Below are positions 7,604 to 17,900 of a stretch of 64,000 bases of DNA, piece after piece (position 1 is the stretch's first letter; each line of letters starts with the position of its first letter). Location of the stretch: assembly GCA_040385525.1 (NCBI GenBank), contig JAZKHE010000005.1, forward strand, positions 186,001 to 250,000. The letters are read 5' to 3'. Below the pieces are notes generated by a model. That model was not told where the DNA came from. It saw only the letters and a list, made by a program, of their open reading frames with translations, and ran no database searches. Source of the stretch: JAZKHE01 sp040385525. GTDB taxonomy: Bacteria; Bacteroidota; Bacteroidia; UBA4408. Both the position numbers and the translations under genes were made by a program.

Positions 7604-8152
7604 TTATTCAATATCATCCATGCGGTTTCGCTTTTCTTTTTTTTTGTATTTTTTAATCGCATCAGGAAATTGTTTTGTTTTTTTATAAGAAATTAATGTT
7701 TTTAATAATTTCGATTTGCTATATATTTCTTGCATTTGCCTTATATCGAGTAAGTTGTTTACAAACAAAACTAAATTCATAAGCAGAATAATAAAAAATA
7801 AGGAAGCATAAAGAACACCTAAAAAATGCAAAAACAAAAGTGTTCCTAAAATAGAAACGGGTATAAGCGTAAGCAAATAAAGCATTAATATATAGCGCTT
7901 TTCGGCTTTGGTTTCTTCTAGTTTATCAAAATAAAAATTAATTATTTTATTTGCGTTTTCATCAAAACCATAGCGTTGTGTAAACTCTGTTCTCGATAAT
8001 TCGTAATCAATTTTTTGCAATGGCTTTTTGCCTATACTATCTAAAACATGTAAAGAACGTTTTGTGGTATCGCTTAATAAATGCGCTGAACTAGCTTTAG
8101 CAAAAGTAGAAAAAGCGAGCAGCAATGCTAAAAAACATAAAACTGCTCGCAT
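7604..8152 (-). CDS. Small exported membrane protein, tandem paralogue 1
   Basis: 182 residues and the first of the paralogue run. Signal peptide MRAVLCFLALLLAFSTFAKA, DTTKRSLHVLDSIGKKP, YELSRTEFTQRYGFDENANKIINFYF, two hydrophobic spans (about residues 90-145), SKLLKTLISYKK and a very basic tail (KKYKKKEKRNRMDDIE). It begins 4 bases after the catalytic ALDH stop codon, tying the whole paralogue array to that operon. Not recognised as a known family. Confidence 0.85.
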   Translation of the reverse strand: MRAVLCFLALLLAFSTFAKASSAHLLSDTTKRSLHVLDSIGKKPLQKIDYELSRTEFTQRYGFDENANKIINFYFDKLEETKAEKRYILMLYLLTLIPVSILGTLLFLHFLGVLYASLFFIILLMNLVLFVNNLLDIRQMQEIYSKSKLLKTLISYKKTKQFPDAIKKYKKKEKRNRMDDIE

Positions 8153-8156
8153 AGTA

Positions 8157-9623
8157 TTAAAAATTCAAATAAGGCATTAATCCGTGTAAGCCGCCCTCTC
8201 TTCCAAATCCGCTTTCTTTGTAACCACCAAATGGCGATGTTGGATCGAATTTGTTGTAAGTGTTTGCCCATACAACGCCTGCTTTTAGTTTTGTAGTAAG
8301 GTTAAATATTTTCGAGCCTTTGTCTGTCCAAACGCCTGCAGATAAGCCAAATGCAGTGTTGTTAGCTTTTTCGATTACTTCTTCTATTGTTCTAAATGTT
8401 TGAATAGAAAGTACTGGTCCAAAAATTTCGTCGCGCACAACTTGATGAGATTGCGATGCGTTTAAAAATAAAGTTGGTTTGCAGAAATATCCTTTTTTAG
8501 GAATGCTACACGATGACTGATAAAAATCTGCGCCTTCGTTTTTACCAATTTTAATGTATTTATTTATAGTGTCTAATTGTTCTTTTGAATTGATAGCACC
8601 AATATCTGTATTTTTATCTAATGGATCGCCTACAATAAGCGTTTCCATTCTGTCTTTTAGTTTACGAATAACAATATCGGCAACACTTTCTTGCACAAAC
8701 AAACGCGAGCCAGCACAACAAACATGACCTTGATTAAAGAAAATACCATTTATAATTCCTTCTACCGCTTGGTCAATTGGTGCATCTTCAAAAATAATGT
8801 TAGCTGCTTTTCCACCTAACTCTAAAGTTGCTTTTTTATTAGTTCCTGCTATCGCTTTTTGAATTATTTTACCAACGTTAGTACTTCCTGTAAAAGCAAT
8901 TTTATTAATATCAGGATGACTTACAATTGCAGAACCTGTTCTACCTGCACCCGAAATAATATTTACAACACCTTCGGGCAAACCGCTATCGCGAATTACT
9001 TCAGCAAGTTTGTAAGCGGTTAATGGTGTGGTTTCTGCCGATTTTAAAACAACTGTGTTACCTGTTGCTAAAGCTGGAGCAATTTTCCAAGCGGCCATTA
9101 ACAATGGAAAATTCCACGGAATAATTTGCCCTGCAACACCTAACGAACTTGGGTTGCGATTCGGAAAAGCGTATTCTAATTTATCGGCCCAACCAGCATA
9201 ATAAAAAAAGTGATTAGCTGCTAAAGGCACATCAATATCTCTCGATTCGCGAATGGTTTTTCCGCCATCCATCGTTTCGATTACAGAAAATTCGCGCGCA
9301 CGTTCTTGAATCATACGTGCAATTCTAAAAATATATTTGCTACGTTCTTTCCCGCTCATTTTGCTCCACACTTTTGTGTAGGCAGTACGAGCAGCCTTTA
9401 CCGCTTTATCTACATCTGCTTCGTTTGCTTCAGCAACTTCAGATAATTTTTCTTCGGTAGCAGGATTTATTGTATCGAAATATTTTTTTGAAGATGGTGC
9501 AACAAACTCACCATTTATAAATAAGTTATATTTTTTATCAATTTTAATATGATCTGTACTTTCTGGCGATGGTGCGTAATTCCAGTCGGTATTAAAATTT
9601 AATTTTGGTTCTTCTTTTTTCAT
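8157..9623 (-). CDS. Aldehyde dehydrogenase, catalytic partner of a split ALDH16
   Basis: 488 residues from the ATG at 9623; a GTG 8 codons upstream is possible but less likely. NAD(P)-dependent oxidation of an aldehyde to the acid. All hallmarks are present: IIPWNFPLLMAAWKIAPALA, the cofactor lysine in TVVLKSAETTP, FTGSTNVG, the general-base Glu in TLELGGKAANI, the nucleophile in NQGHVCCAGSRL and EIFGPVLS. Upstream lies deoC, whose products are glyceraldehyde-3-phosphate and acetaldehyde, so acetaldehyde is a plausible substrate; deoC beside ALDH pairs recurs in bacteria. Downstream, a dead half-ALDH completes an ALDH16-like pair. Substrate is inferred. Confidence 0.95.
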   Translation of the reverse strand: MKKEEPKLNFNTDWNYAPSPESTDHIKIDKKYNLFINGEFVAPSSKKYFDTINPATEEKLSEVAEANEADVDKAVKAARTAYTKVWSKMSGKERSKYIFRIARMIQERAREFSVIETMDGGKTIRESRDIDVPLAANHFFYYAGWADKLEYAFPNRNPSSLGVAGQIIPWNFPLLMAAWKIAPALATGNTVVLKSAETTPLTAYKLAEVIRDSGLPEGVVNIISGAGRTGSAIVSHPDINKIAFTGSTNVGKIIQKAIAGTNKKATLELGGKAANIIFEDAPIDQAVEGIINGIFFNQGHVCCAGSRLFVQESVADIVIRKLKDRMETLIVGDPLDKNTDIGAINSKEQLDTINKYIKIGKNEGADFYQSSCSIPKKGYFCKPTLFLNASQSHQVVRDEIFGPVLSIQTFRTIEEVIEKANNTAFGLSAGVWTDKGSKIFNLTTKLKAGVVWANTYNKFDPTSPFGGYKESGFGREGGLHGLMPYLNF

Positions 9624-9636
9624 AGTTTTAATTTTT

Positions 9637-9808
9637 TTGTTTCTCACAAATTTTTATCTCTCACAGATAACACTGATTTTCACAGATTTTATTTTTTTGT
9701 TTCTCACAGATAGCACTGATTTTCTCAGATTCTATTTGTCTGTGTTTATCTGCGTAATCAGTGAGCAATTTTTTTGTTTCTCACAGATAGCACTGATTTT
9801 CACAGATG
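9637..9808. repeat. CACAGAT/CACTGATTTT tandem intergenic repeat
   Basis: Three degenerate direct copies of a roughly 35-base unit (TTTGTTTCTCACAGATAGCA then CTGATTTTCACAGAT) begin near 9637, 9697 and 9774. An inverted remnant (ATCTGCGTAATCAGTGAG) lies at 9748-9765. The array fills most of the gap between deoC and the ALDH gene. Similar ATCTGTG/CACAGAT sequences are scattered in many Bacteroidota genomes. The unit is short and has no true spacers, so it is not a CRISPR. It may influence read-through from deoC. Confidence 0.8.
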
Positions 9809-9848
9809 TTTTTTTCTTGCTTCTTAGTTCTTGTCTCATAATTCTAAA

Positions 9849-10757
9849 TTAGTCTTTAGAAATATAATCCATGCTTTGGTAATTACCTTTTGCTTCTTTA
9901 AGCAATTGCAAAATAATATCGTTAGCTAAACTACTTGCTCCAAATCTAAACCAATGATTGCTTAACCAGTCGTTGCCCAATGTTTCTTTTACCATTACTA
10001 AATTTTGTAAAGCTAATTTAGCAGTAGAAATTCCACCAGCAGGTTTCATTCCAACCATTATTCCGGTGTTGTAATAAAAATCGCGAATGGCTTCGAGCAT
10101 TACTAACGTTACGGGCATTGTAGCAGCAGGAGATATTTTACCAGTAGATGTTTTAATAAAATCGGCACCAGCATACATGGCTATTTCGCTAGCTTTTCGC
10201 ACATTATCTAGAGTAGAAATTTCGCCAGTTTCAAAAATTACTTTTAAACGAATTTTGCCACACAACTGCTTTATAGCAGCAATTTCGTCGAACACAAAAT
10301 TGTAATTTCCTTTTAAAAATTCGCCGCGAGAAATTACCATATCTATTTCATCTGCACCATTATCTAATGCAAATTTTGTATCTGCAATTTTTACTTCGCG
10401 TGTTGATTGACCCGCAGGAAAAGCAGTAGAAACAGATGCCACTTTTACGTTAGAACCTTTTAAAGCATCTTTTGCAGTTTTTACAAATGTAGGAAACACG
10501 CAAACGGCTGCAGTAGTTGGCATATCGGGCAACTCATCATGCGGATGCATGGCTTTGTAACACATTTGTTTTACTTTTCCGTCCGTATCTTTTCCTTCTA
10601 AAGTAGTTAAGTCAATCATGCTCAAAGCTAATTTTAAGCCTTGCACTTTCGATGCTTTTTTTATACTTCGGGTAGTAAATCGTGCGCAACGCTCTTCAAC
10701 ACCAACTTGATCGATGGTTTGTGTTTTAGTAAAATCGGGAATATTTTTTATAGCCAT
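9849..10757 (-). CDS. deoC: Deoxyribose-phosphate aldolase
   Basis: 302 residues, class I DERA of the longer type. It cleaves 2-deoxyribose-5-phosphate to glyceraldehyde-3-phosphate and acetaldehyde in deoxynucleoside catabolism. Visible active-site elements: the Schiff-base lysine in DFIKTSTGK, the second lysine in MVGMKPAGGIST, the Asp in SMIDLTTLEG and GADEIDMVISRG. Its own TATCTTTG promoter with TTG 18 bases upstream lies before the ATG. The ALDH gene follows after a repeat-filled gap, so acetaldehyde produced here could be oxidised by that enzyme. No pentomutase or nucleoside phosphorylase gene is in the window. Confidence 0.97.
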   Translation of the reverse strand: MAIKNIPDFTKTQTIDQVGVEERCARFTTRSIKKASKVQGLKLALSMIDLTTLEGKDTDGKVKQMCYKAMHPHDELPDMPTTAAVCVFPTFVKTAKDALKGSNVKVASVSTAFPAGQSTREVKIADTKFALDNGADEIDMVISRGEFLKGNYNFVFDEIAAIKQLCGKIRLKVIFETGEISTLDNVRKASEIAMYAGADFIKTSTGKISPAATMPVTLVMLEAIRDFYYNTGIMVGMKPAGGISTAKLALQNLVMVKETLGNDWLSNHWFRFGASSLANDIILQLLKEAKGNYQSMDYISKD

Positions 10758-10787
10758 TTTCTTTATTTTCTTTATTTCATCCTATTT

Positions 10788-10816
10788 CAAAGATAACCAA
10801 AAAAACAAATAATCAA
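10788..10816 (-). promoter_or_regulatory. Promoter for deoC (TTG-N18-TATCTTTG)
   Basis: On the minus strand TTG (10814-10816) is followed after 18 bases by TATCTTTG (10788-10795), close to the Bacteroidota consensus. The deoC ATG lies 30 bases past the -7 box. Confidence 0.6.
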
Positions 10817-10844
10817 CTTTTTTCCAACAAAAATTAGGAGTGTT

Positions 10845-11231
10845 TTAGCTTAAAAACGGCTTCAATAATTTAATTTGCTTTAATTTATTAAAAGAGAATG
10901 TTGCTAAAACGCAACCAAAAGAGTTAGCTATAACATCATAAATATCTGCCGAACGTTCTATAAAAATAGCACCTTGCAGTATTTCTAAAAGAATTCCGTA
11001 ACCAATACCAAAAGCTAGTAAATAATATTTTGTTGTGCTTTTAAGTGTGTTGTTTTTTGAGAAGTTACGTAAACTTAAAACAATAAGCACAAAGAAAATT
11101 CCTGCATGTACAAATTTATCGAAACTGATGATTTCTAAAAAAGAAATATGCGGAATATCCCTTCCAGGAATTCCGCATAAAACAGCAATTAGTATTGCCC
11201 AAAGTATTGGAAGAATAGCGTATTTGCTCAT
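10845..11231 (-). CDS. VanZ family membrane protein
   Basis: 128 residues with four predicted membrane helices. The VanZ-like pattern is visible: an N-terminal helix, DKFVHAGIFFVLIVLSL, GYGILLEILQGAIFIERSADIYDVIANSFG and a final helix. VanZ was named from teicoplanin resistance operons, but in Bacteroidota this short form is a housekeeping gene placed after gcvH, so no resistance should be inferred. It begins 14 bases after the gcvH stop and is almost certainly cotranscribed. Molecular function unknown. Confidence 0.85.
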   Translation of the reverse strand: MSKYAILPILWAILIAVLCGIPGRDIPHISFLEIISFDKFVHAGIFFVLIVLSLRNFSKNNTLKSTTKYYLLAFGIGYGILLEILQGAIFIERSADIYDVIANSFGCVLATFSFNKLKQIKLLKPFLS

Positions 11232-11245
11232 TCTTCAAAAATATA

Positions 11246-11626
11246 TTAATGTCCGATAATTGCTTTGTAAGCAGTAGCATCCATTAAGCTTTCTAATTCT
11301 GAAGCGTTAGAAAGTTCAATTTTAATCATCCAGCCTTCACCGTAAGAATCTTTATTTACCGATTCAGGATTTGTAACTAATCCTTTGTTCACTTCAATTA
11401 CTTTTCCGCTAACTGGCATAAATAAATCAGAAACTGTTTTTACCGCTTCAACCGTGCCAAAAACTTCGTCTTTGCTGAATTCTTCGCCTTCTGTTTCAAT
11501 TTCAACATAAACAATATCACCTAACTCACCTTGTGCGAATTCAGTAATACCAATATAACCAATGTTACCTTCAACACGAATCCATTCGTGATCTTTGCTG
11601 TACTTTAAATTTTCCGGAAAATTCAT
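11246..11626 (-). CDS. gcvH: Glycine cleavage system H protein
   Basis: 126 residues from the ATG at 11626 (MNFPENLKYSKDHEW, the family N-terminus); a 14-residue upstream extension is rejected. The lipoyl-bearing shuttle protein of the glycine cleavage complex, moving the aminomethyl group between P, T and L proteins. The lipoylated lysine is in FGTVEAVKTVSDLFMP, with IGYIGITEFAQGELGDIVYVE before it. The lipoate attachment enzyme gene lipB is elsewhere in this window (50.9 kb). Promoter TATATTTG lies 24 bases upstream. Operon with the VanZ-like gene. Confidence 0.97.
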   Translation of the reverse strand: MNFPENLKYSKDHEWIRVEGNIGYIGITEFAQGELGDIVYVEIETEGEEFSKDEVFGTVEAVKTVSDLFMPVSGKVIEVNKGLVTNPESVNKDSYGEGWMIKIELSNASELESLMDATAYKAIIGH

Positions 11627-11649
11627 TTCTATTATTTTAAATTGTTGAA

Positions 11650-11681
11650 CAAATATACTATTTTTCAAAACACATAAGCAA
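11650..11681 (-). promoter_or_regulatory. Promoter for gcvH (TTG-N21-TATATTTG)
   Basis: Minus strand TTG (11679-11681), 21-base spacer, TATATTTG (11650-11657). The gcvH ATG is 24 bases downstream of the -7 box. Confidence 0.55.
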
Positions 11682-11724
11682 ATTGCAGATTGGAAATCTC
11701 AGTATGTGAAAACTTACAATTAAT

Positions 11725-11938
11725 TTCTCACTTAACTGTACATCAACTCTAAGTAACAAGCTTTAGTGGCTCATTTATGTTCATTTTTTGTCTTGACACA
11801 AAAAACGAACCAAAAAAAGTCAAGACAAAACGAATGCTTTCGCACAAAGCCAATCGCTTTCGCGTTTTGTCGGGCTCACGCGCGTCTCTCGAATTTAAGT
11901 CTACTTTGTTCATAGAGTTTTGTGGTAAATATGCTTAC
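11725..11938 (-). repeat. Dispersed 3'-end hairpin repeat, copy 1
   Basis: The only gene-free stretch over 300 bases (11627-11967) holds the gcvH promoter and this element. The minus strand is closely similar over about 210 bases to 46411-46621 and over a core of about 115 bases to 42322-42436. The core starts with the palindrome ACGCGCGT (11878-11885), 82 bases after the sprA stop codon, and runs in the sprA sense direction. It contains CGTTTTGTC and TTTTGTCTTGAC/GTCAAGACAAAA inverted repeats. Small open frames crossing it show no protein-like features. Nothing else is seen here. Confidence 0.85.
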
Positions 11939-11967
11939 GAAATTTCGTGTTAAAAAACAATAACACT

Positions 11968-14900
11968 TTATTGCGCTAAAGTAAATCGAATACTCACGCC
12001 TGCATTGCTATTGCTAGTAGGGAAGGTTAATGATGCCAATGGTTTTGTAATAATTTTATCCCAAAACAAACGTAGCGTTAGTTTGGTGCTTATGGCATAA
12101 TCTGCTGTGTTTTTAATTGTTATTACTGTTTGTCCTGCTGTTAGTTGGCTCGATTGTTCAACAATTTTACGCACTAAATTAGTGTTTTTTCTTATCGATA
12201 AATCGCAACGTAATTTTAAATCGCTTTTAATTTTTGTGTTTAATCTTTTGTTTAAAGGCATTGGTACATCTTTAAATTGGTAACCCAAACCAATTACGTA
12301 TTCGTTTCCTTTTATTTCCATTATCTGGCTTGTGTTTAAACTCATCGATAAATTTCTATCGCGTTTAAAATCTAATCGCGTAAGTAAACTATTATTCCAT
12401 TGCATATCAATGCCAGCAAGTGGTCCAAACTGTTCGGAGATTGATACAACTTGAATTTCTCTAAATGGTCGGAACGAATTGTTAATATCTCTAATGCTTC
12501 CAAAACCATCGTCAGCGCTTGAACCATCATCAGTAAATAATTGGTTAGTTGTAAATGCACCAATGTTAAAAGTAGAACGATAGCTATGATTTAAAGTAAT
12601 TGATTTGAAATATTTTTTTACAGATTCAAGTTTTGAAAGCCCATCGTATGAAACTCTCCAGTTAGGTAATGGAATAGTTGGGAATTTATTTTTCATTAAA
12701 TTTGCATCATTAGGTTTTGCTGTGTATGCCGATAAAAATGCAGTTATTAATACATCTTGTTGTGTTGGCGTATAGCCGTCGTAATAAGCTCCGCTTGTAT
12801 CTATGCCTGTTGAAAACTCATTGTTTCTACCCATTTGGCGAGATACATCTACTCTCGAATTTAAAAATTGTGTGAAATTATCGTTTTGAAAAGTTTGTGG
12901 TGCATCTTTTTTAAATGCTGTTCTAATCGCAATTACTGTAATGCTAAAATTACCAGTTTGTAATGGCGAATCTTTTCGATAAGAATCTGTAGTTGCATCA
13001 TATCTATATATGGCCGAAGAGTTAGTTGCTATGTTTCTGCTAAAATTTAAACTTACTTTAAAATCTTTAACAGGTTCAATAGTTGCTTGTCCGCTTAATT
13101 GCTCGCTTTTTGTTTGCGTAAATGGTGTGCTTAAAAATGCCGATTGTGTTAGCCACCCATTTTGCGCGGCTTCAATAGGAAAGTTTGGGTCTTGCTGACC
13201 AAAAATAAATCCTTGACCAGGAGCTAAATTTTCGTCCCAAAACTCTGTTCCATCTAAACCTAAAATTTTTGTTTTAGGCATGTAACCTGGCAATAAACTT
13301 CCTTGGTTGACTGTGTAATTAATAGAAACAGATTTAGTTCCCATAATTGCTTTTGCAACATCTTTTAAAAATTTATAGGGGTCTTCTTGCGCTTTAACTG
13401 CTGAGTCGAAAGCGGCTTTTTGTATTTTATATTTTTTTAATTCTGTTTTGTATTTAGCTGTATCGTTTTTTAGTTTCACTAAATCTGGGCGCACAGGTTT
13501 TTTTGGTAAAGGCTTTGGTGGCTTAGGATTATTAATGTTTTTAAGAAAAGGAACTTTATTATACAACTGCGTTAAATTAGCCTGCGCATTAATTTGTTTT
13601 TGGTTGGAGTTGGTAATTGAATTTCCTAATTGTTGTACTAAAGAAGTATCAGCTCCCGGAGGCGCAGCTTGCCAAGAATAGTTGCTCGAATATTTTGCAG
13701 TTGATGTTATCCAGTTAGTTAAAGGAAATTTATTTATTGGAATGTTCCAACTAACGTTCGCGGCATGGTTGTAAGCTGTGGTTCTTCCTCCTTGTTTTAA
13801 ATTTTCAATTATAGAATCTTTTTTAAATTCATAATCGGCTTCATCATTTTTATTCATTACGCCAGGAGCTTCGTCAACTCTTGCTAAATTGCTAGCCGTA
13901 AAATCAAAGTTAAGTGCTTTGGTTAAATCATATTTAAAATCATACGTTCTATTCCATGTAAATGCTTTGTTGTAATTCGGATCAATTTTAAATTCAGGAT
14001 TTGATACATTTCTAATTAATGCTTCATTATAATTTCTATCTAAACTATTTAAAAACGAAAAACGAGAAGGAGATGTGTTGATGTTTATGTCTTTAATAAT
14101 TTTCATGTAAGGCGATTTCATCACCTTTGATTTTGATTTTTTAAAAGGTTCAATTGCTTTCGGACTTTTAGAAAAACTATAACTCACAGTTCCTCTGTAA
14201 CCACGACTATTGTCGTATTGCAGCGCGGTGTTTCTTCTGCTTGTTTCTGTATAAGCGTATCCTAAAGCAATATTTTCTACATCGTAAAAATGACTTTTCT
14301 TTGCGTTTTTTCCTTTTTCTTTTTTAACGTTAGTAAAGTTTATACTTTTTCTGCGTGTGTAGTCTTGTATAATTTGTTTTAATGAATCTCTTTTTTGTGG
14401 AGTTTCATTTTTTACAGCATCAACAAATTTAATATCAGGATCGAGAGGGTTGTATTGCGGATTTATAAATGCTTCTGAATAACCTACAAACATAGGCACT
14501 TTAATGTTTGTTTCTTTTGGTAAAAATTTACCCATTTCAAAACTACCATTAGCATCGTAACTAAAACTATTTTCGCGTTTACGTTCGTTTAGTTTTTGTT
14601 CAACACTACCAAAACCTGCGGTAACTCGAGTTGCTGATAAATTAATTGTTCCTAAATCTGCTAGTTTTGCGCTTACGCGAGCGTTTGCAGCCCAACCACC
14701 ATCTTTATTAAAATCGGTTAAGCGTAATTCGTTTACCCAAACTTCAGCACATTTAGAAAGTCCATCATCTAAATCTTCGGCACCTTTCTTTTTCGGATTT
14801 CTAATACCAATCATAATTACCTTCATGTTTTGAAGATTTGGATTACCAATAATTGATATTGTTGCTTTATCTTTTGGATAAACAAAACGTTTGGTTAGCG

Positions 14901-17900
14901 ATGCTTTATCGCTTAATATTTCTGTGTTTCTTTTTTGTTTTGCATCGTATAAATCTTGAAAAACAATTTCAACATTATTATCTACAGGCCAAACTAAAGC
15001 AGCGTCTGTTTCTCCAAAATTTGTTGGCGTTAGAGGTATTTCGTATTCGTAATAATTTTCGTCGTAATCGGTTCCTAACCGCACAAATAAATTTACATCG
15101 CCTTTGTTTAAGGTTTGATTTAAATCGCCAGCTTCAGCGTGTGCATACATTTGAATTTTTGAATACTGACGTACATCAATACCCGCATTTTTAAATGTTG
15201 CGCGCGAGTCTCCGTCTTTTAAATTACAAACTTTTAAGGATAACGATTGCTCATTTAACTGACGTAAATTAGTTGTAGTTTGATCTATTTCTCTTACAAT
15301 TCCATCGGGAACAATGTAATTGATTGGCGTTCTTTTTCCGTTTTCCTCTATGTTAACAGCAGACACATTAAATAAAGTCGGGTCAAATTCATCATCTGGT
15401 AAATACTCTCCAGGAGTTTGTAACGATCTATCATAACGTCTCCAATCGCCACGTATTAGCTCTAAACGAGCAAAACGACAAACAATAGGTTTGTCAAAAC
15501 CACGCATAAACATTCTTATAAATCGAATAGTTCTAAAATCAGAAATATCGCCAATTATTTTTTCGGGTTCGCGAATCGGAACCTTAAATTGATACCATTT
15601 TACAATTCGAGTTCTTCCATCTAAAGTTCTTGCTTCGGCTTCTACAACATCGGTTATATAGTTTTGGCCTACCGTCATACTACCTTGGTCTAACTTTACT
15701 TTGTATTGAAAATAACTTTCGCTATACGTTAAATTATTATCTCTGTTTATGTCTTCAACATTGGGCTGAACGGTTGCAGATATAGGGTAACCGTTAGGTT
15801 GATTAACGGTAGAGTTTCCTTCTAAGCCATTGTATTTTTTGTAACGATCTAAAATTGGAAGTTTTGCGTTATCATAAGTTGTTCCTCTAAAATGATGGTA
15901 ATCATCGCTGGCAGGATCTAATTTTATTGAATCTAATAATGGCCCTGTAAAATTGCTGTTTAATTTTTGTGTGTAAAGTGTATCGTAAAAAGTTAATTCT
16001 TGTTGAGAATTTAATCCATCTAAACCCACATCTTGTATAATGCGAGAGTTGGGGTCGTTATCAAAAGCATTTATAACGCTTTGCACAGTTGGTATAATTC
16101 CCCAAGCTGTAGTGTCAACTAAAGCATCTGTTAATACTCCGTTTGCAGGAATTCCATTTTCGAACGAGCGGCGAGAATCTCTTAAAATATCTTCGCTCAT
16201 ATCGCCTAAGTTAAAATATAACTCTCCGCTACTATTGGCATTTGTATTATCTTCATTAAATGGATCCATCATCCAAAATTGAATAAACTCTACGTTTGCA
16301 TTTTCAAAGTCTGTTGTTTCAATTCTACGCATAATTCCGCCCCAACGTGTGGTAGGGTTGTTTAGTCCTCCGTTTGTATTTAATCCTCTCGAAAATGGCC
16401 CTGGTTCAACATCATAATTGTATGGTCCTTTTTCTTCTGGATAATACGCTAAATTTAATACTTGAATATTATTTGGAATATTATTATTCATTTCTTTGTT
16501 CGGAAAAACTTCTTGCTCAATTACCTCACGCGTAAAGTGATTTGATTTTTCTGCTGCTGTTAAATGGTCGGGAGATTCGCTGTTGTTTCGCTGAAAAATG
16601 GGATCTACAACATACCAATTTAATTTTGCTCTGTTGTAACCAAGGCGCACATCGTTAGTTAAGCTTGCTTCGGGAAACATATCTGGCTGACCTTGCGGAA
16701 TACTTGCTATTCCCCAGTTTGTCCACGAGCGAATATCAATAGAAGTTTGACTTCCTTCAAAATCATCAATATAACTAATTCCATTTTTTGTAATTGCTCT
16801 TGCGTTACCTGGAATTAATTGCGCAAATTCTCCTTGAAATTGCACTGACGACATTTCTTTTGTGCTGTAAAAAGGTAAAAAGTCAACAATTTTTGTAAGC
16901 AAAGGAACATCTTTTTTAAATGTTCCATCTAGTCCAAGTATAGTGTTATTAATAGGTTCGGAGCCTAAATCTACTTTTTGTGTTAAGGGTCTTTCTGATA
17001 AATTAATAACGGTTGCACCAAACTGTGCGTCTTTAGAAACCTTGTAATCTAAATGCGCGCCCCAAAATCTTTTTTGCTGAATACTAAAAAGTGAATTACT
17101 TTCTAACGAAATTTTTATAGGTTGCCCAGATGCCAAAACACCTTCGTTTAATATTTTTACTCTTCCTAAATTGTAATCTACCGTATAATCTACATCTTCT
17201 GTAAGAGGCGTTCCTCCAGCGGTTACAACTACAGCACCTTTAGGAATATTCATTGCATTTAAAACAATTTCGGCACCCGAAGCAGAACTATATTGTCCTT
17301 TTATTTTGTATCGGTTTTTTGCAGGAATTTGTTGCGCCACAATTTTTGTTGAATCGTATAATTCTTGAAACACATATTTGTCAGCAATTCTGTTATCAGT
17401 AGTTCCGAATTTTTTCCTTAAATGACTGCCAAAAGGTTCAATAACCGGAAAGAAAATTCTTCCGTTTTGTTTAAAAATAGTAATGCCTTCAATTAAATCA
17501 TACATTCCATCAGGAATTTGTTCTTGCTGATTATTTACTTGATCGGCATTTAAAACACGCGTTAAAATTTGTCCGTTTATTGGGCCTTCTGGAATGTAAT
17601 TTAAATCAATTCCTTTCTGAAGATTGTTGTGTACTACATCTAATCTAAAATCTTTTTCGCCAATATTATAACCACCAATTGAATAAACGTTTTTCATCAT
17701 TAAATCCCAAATAGGTAACTTAACTCTAACGTTAGAAGCCTTTAGCATTTTTACCACCAATAGTTTTGGATCGGCAATACCATCGGTACTAAATTCGCCC
17801 ACTTGATAAGTGTTTTCGCCCACTGTATATTGATAAGCTACTGATAAAACTTCGCCATTGTTAAGCGCTTGATTTAACGAAATAAAACCTAATCGCGGAT

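Noticed and set aside
9637..9808. Possible CRISPR array
   Set aside because: Units are degenerate and abut directly, there are no unique spacers of constant length and no cas genes nearby.
10845..11231. VanZ-like gene as a glycopeptide resistance determinant
   Set aside because: It is coupled to gcvH with no other van genes; short VanZ-like proteins are common housekeeping genes in Bacteroidota.
14853..15194. 113-codon plus-strand open frame inside sprA
   Set aside because: It lies antisense within the continuous sprA frame and is Leu/Phe/Arg-rich without domain features, as expected for a shadow.
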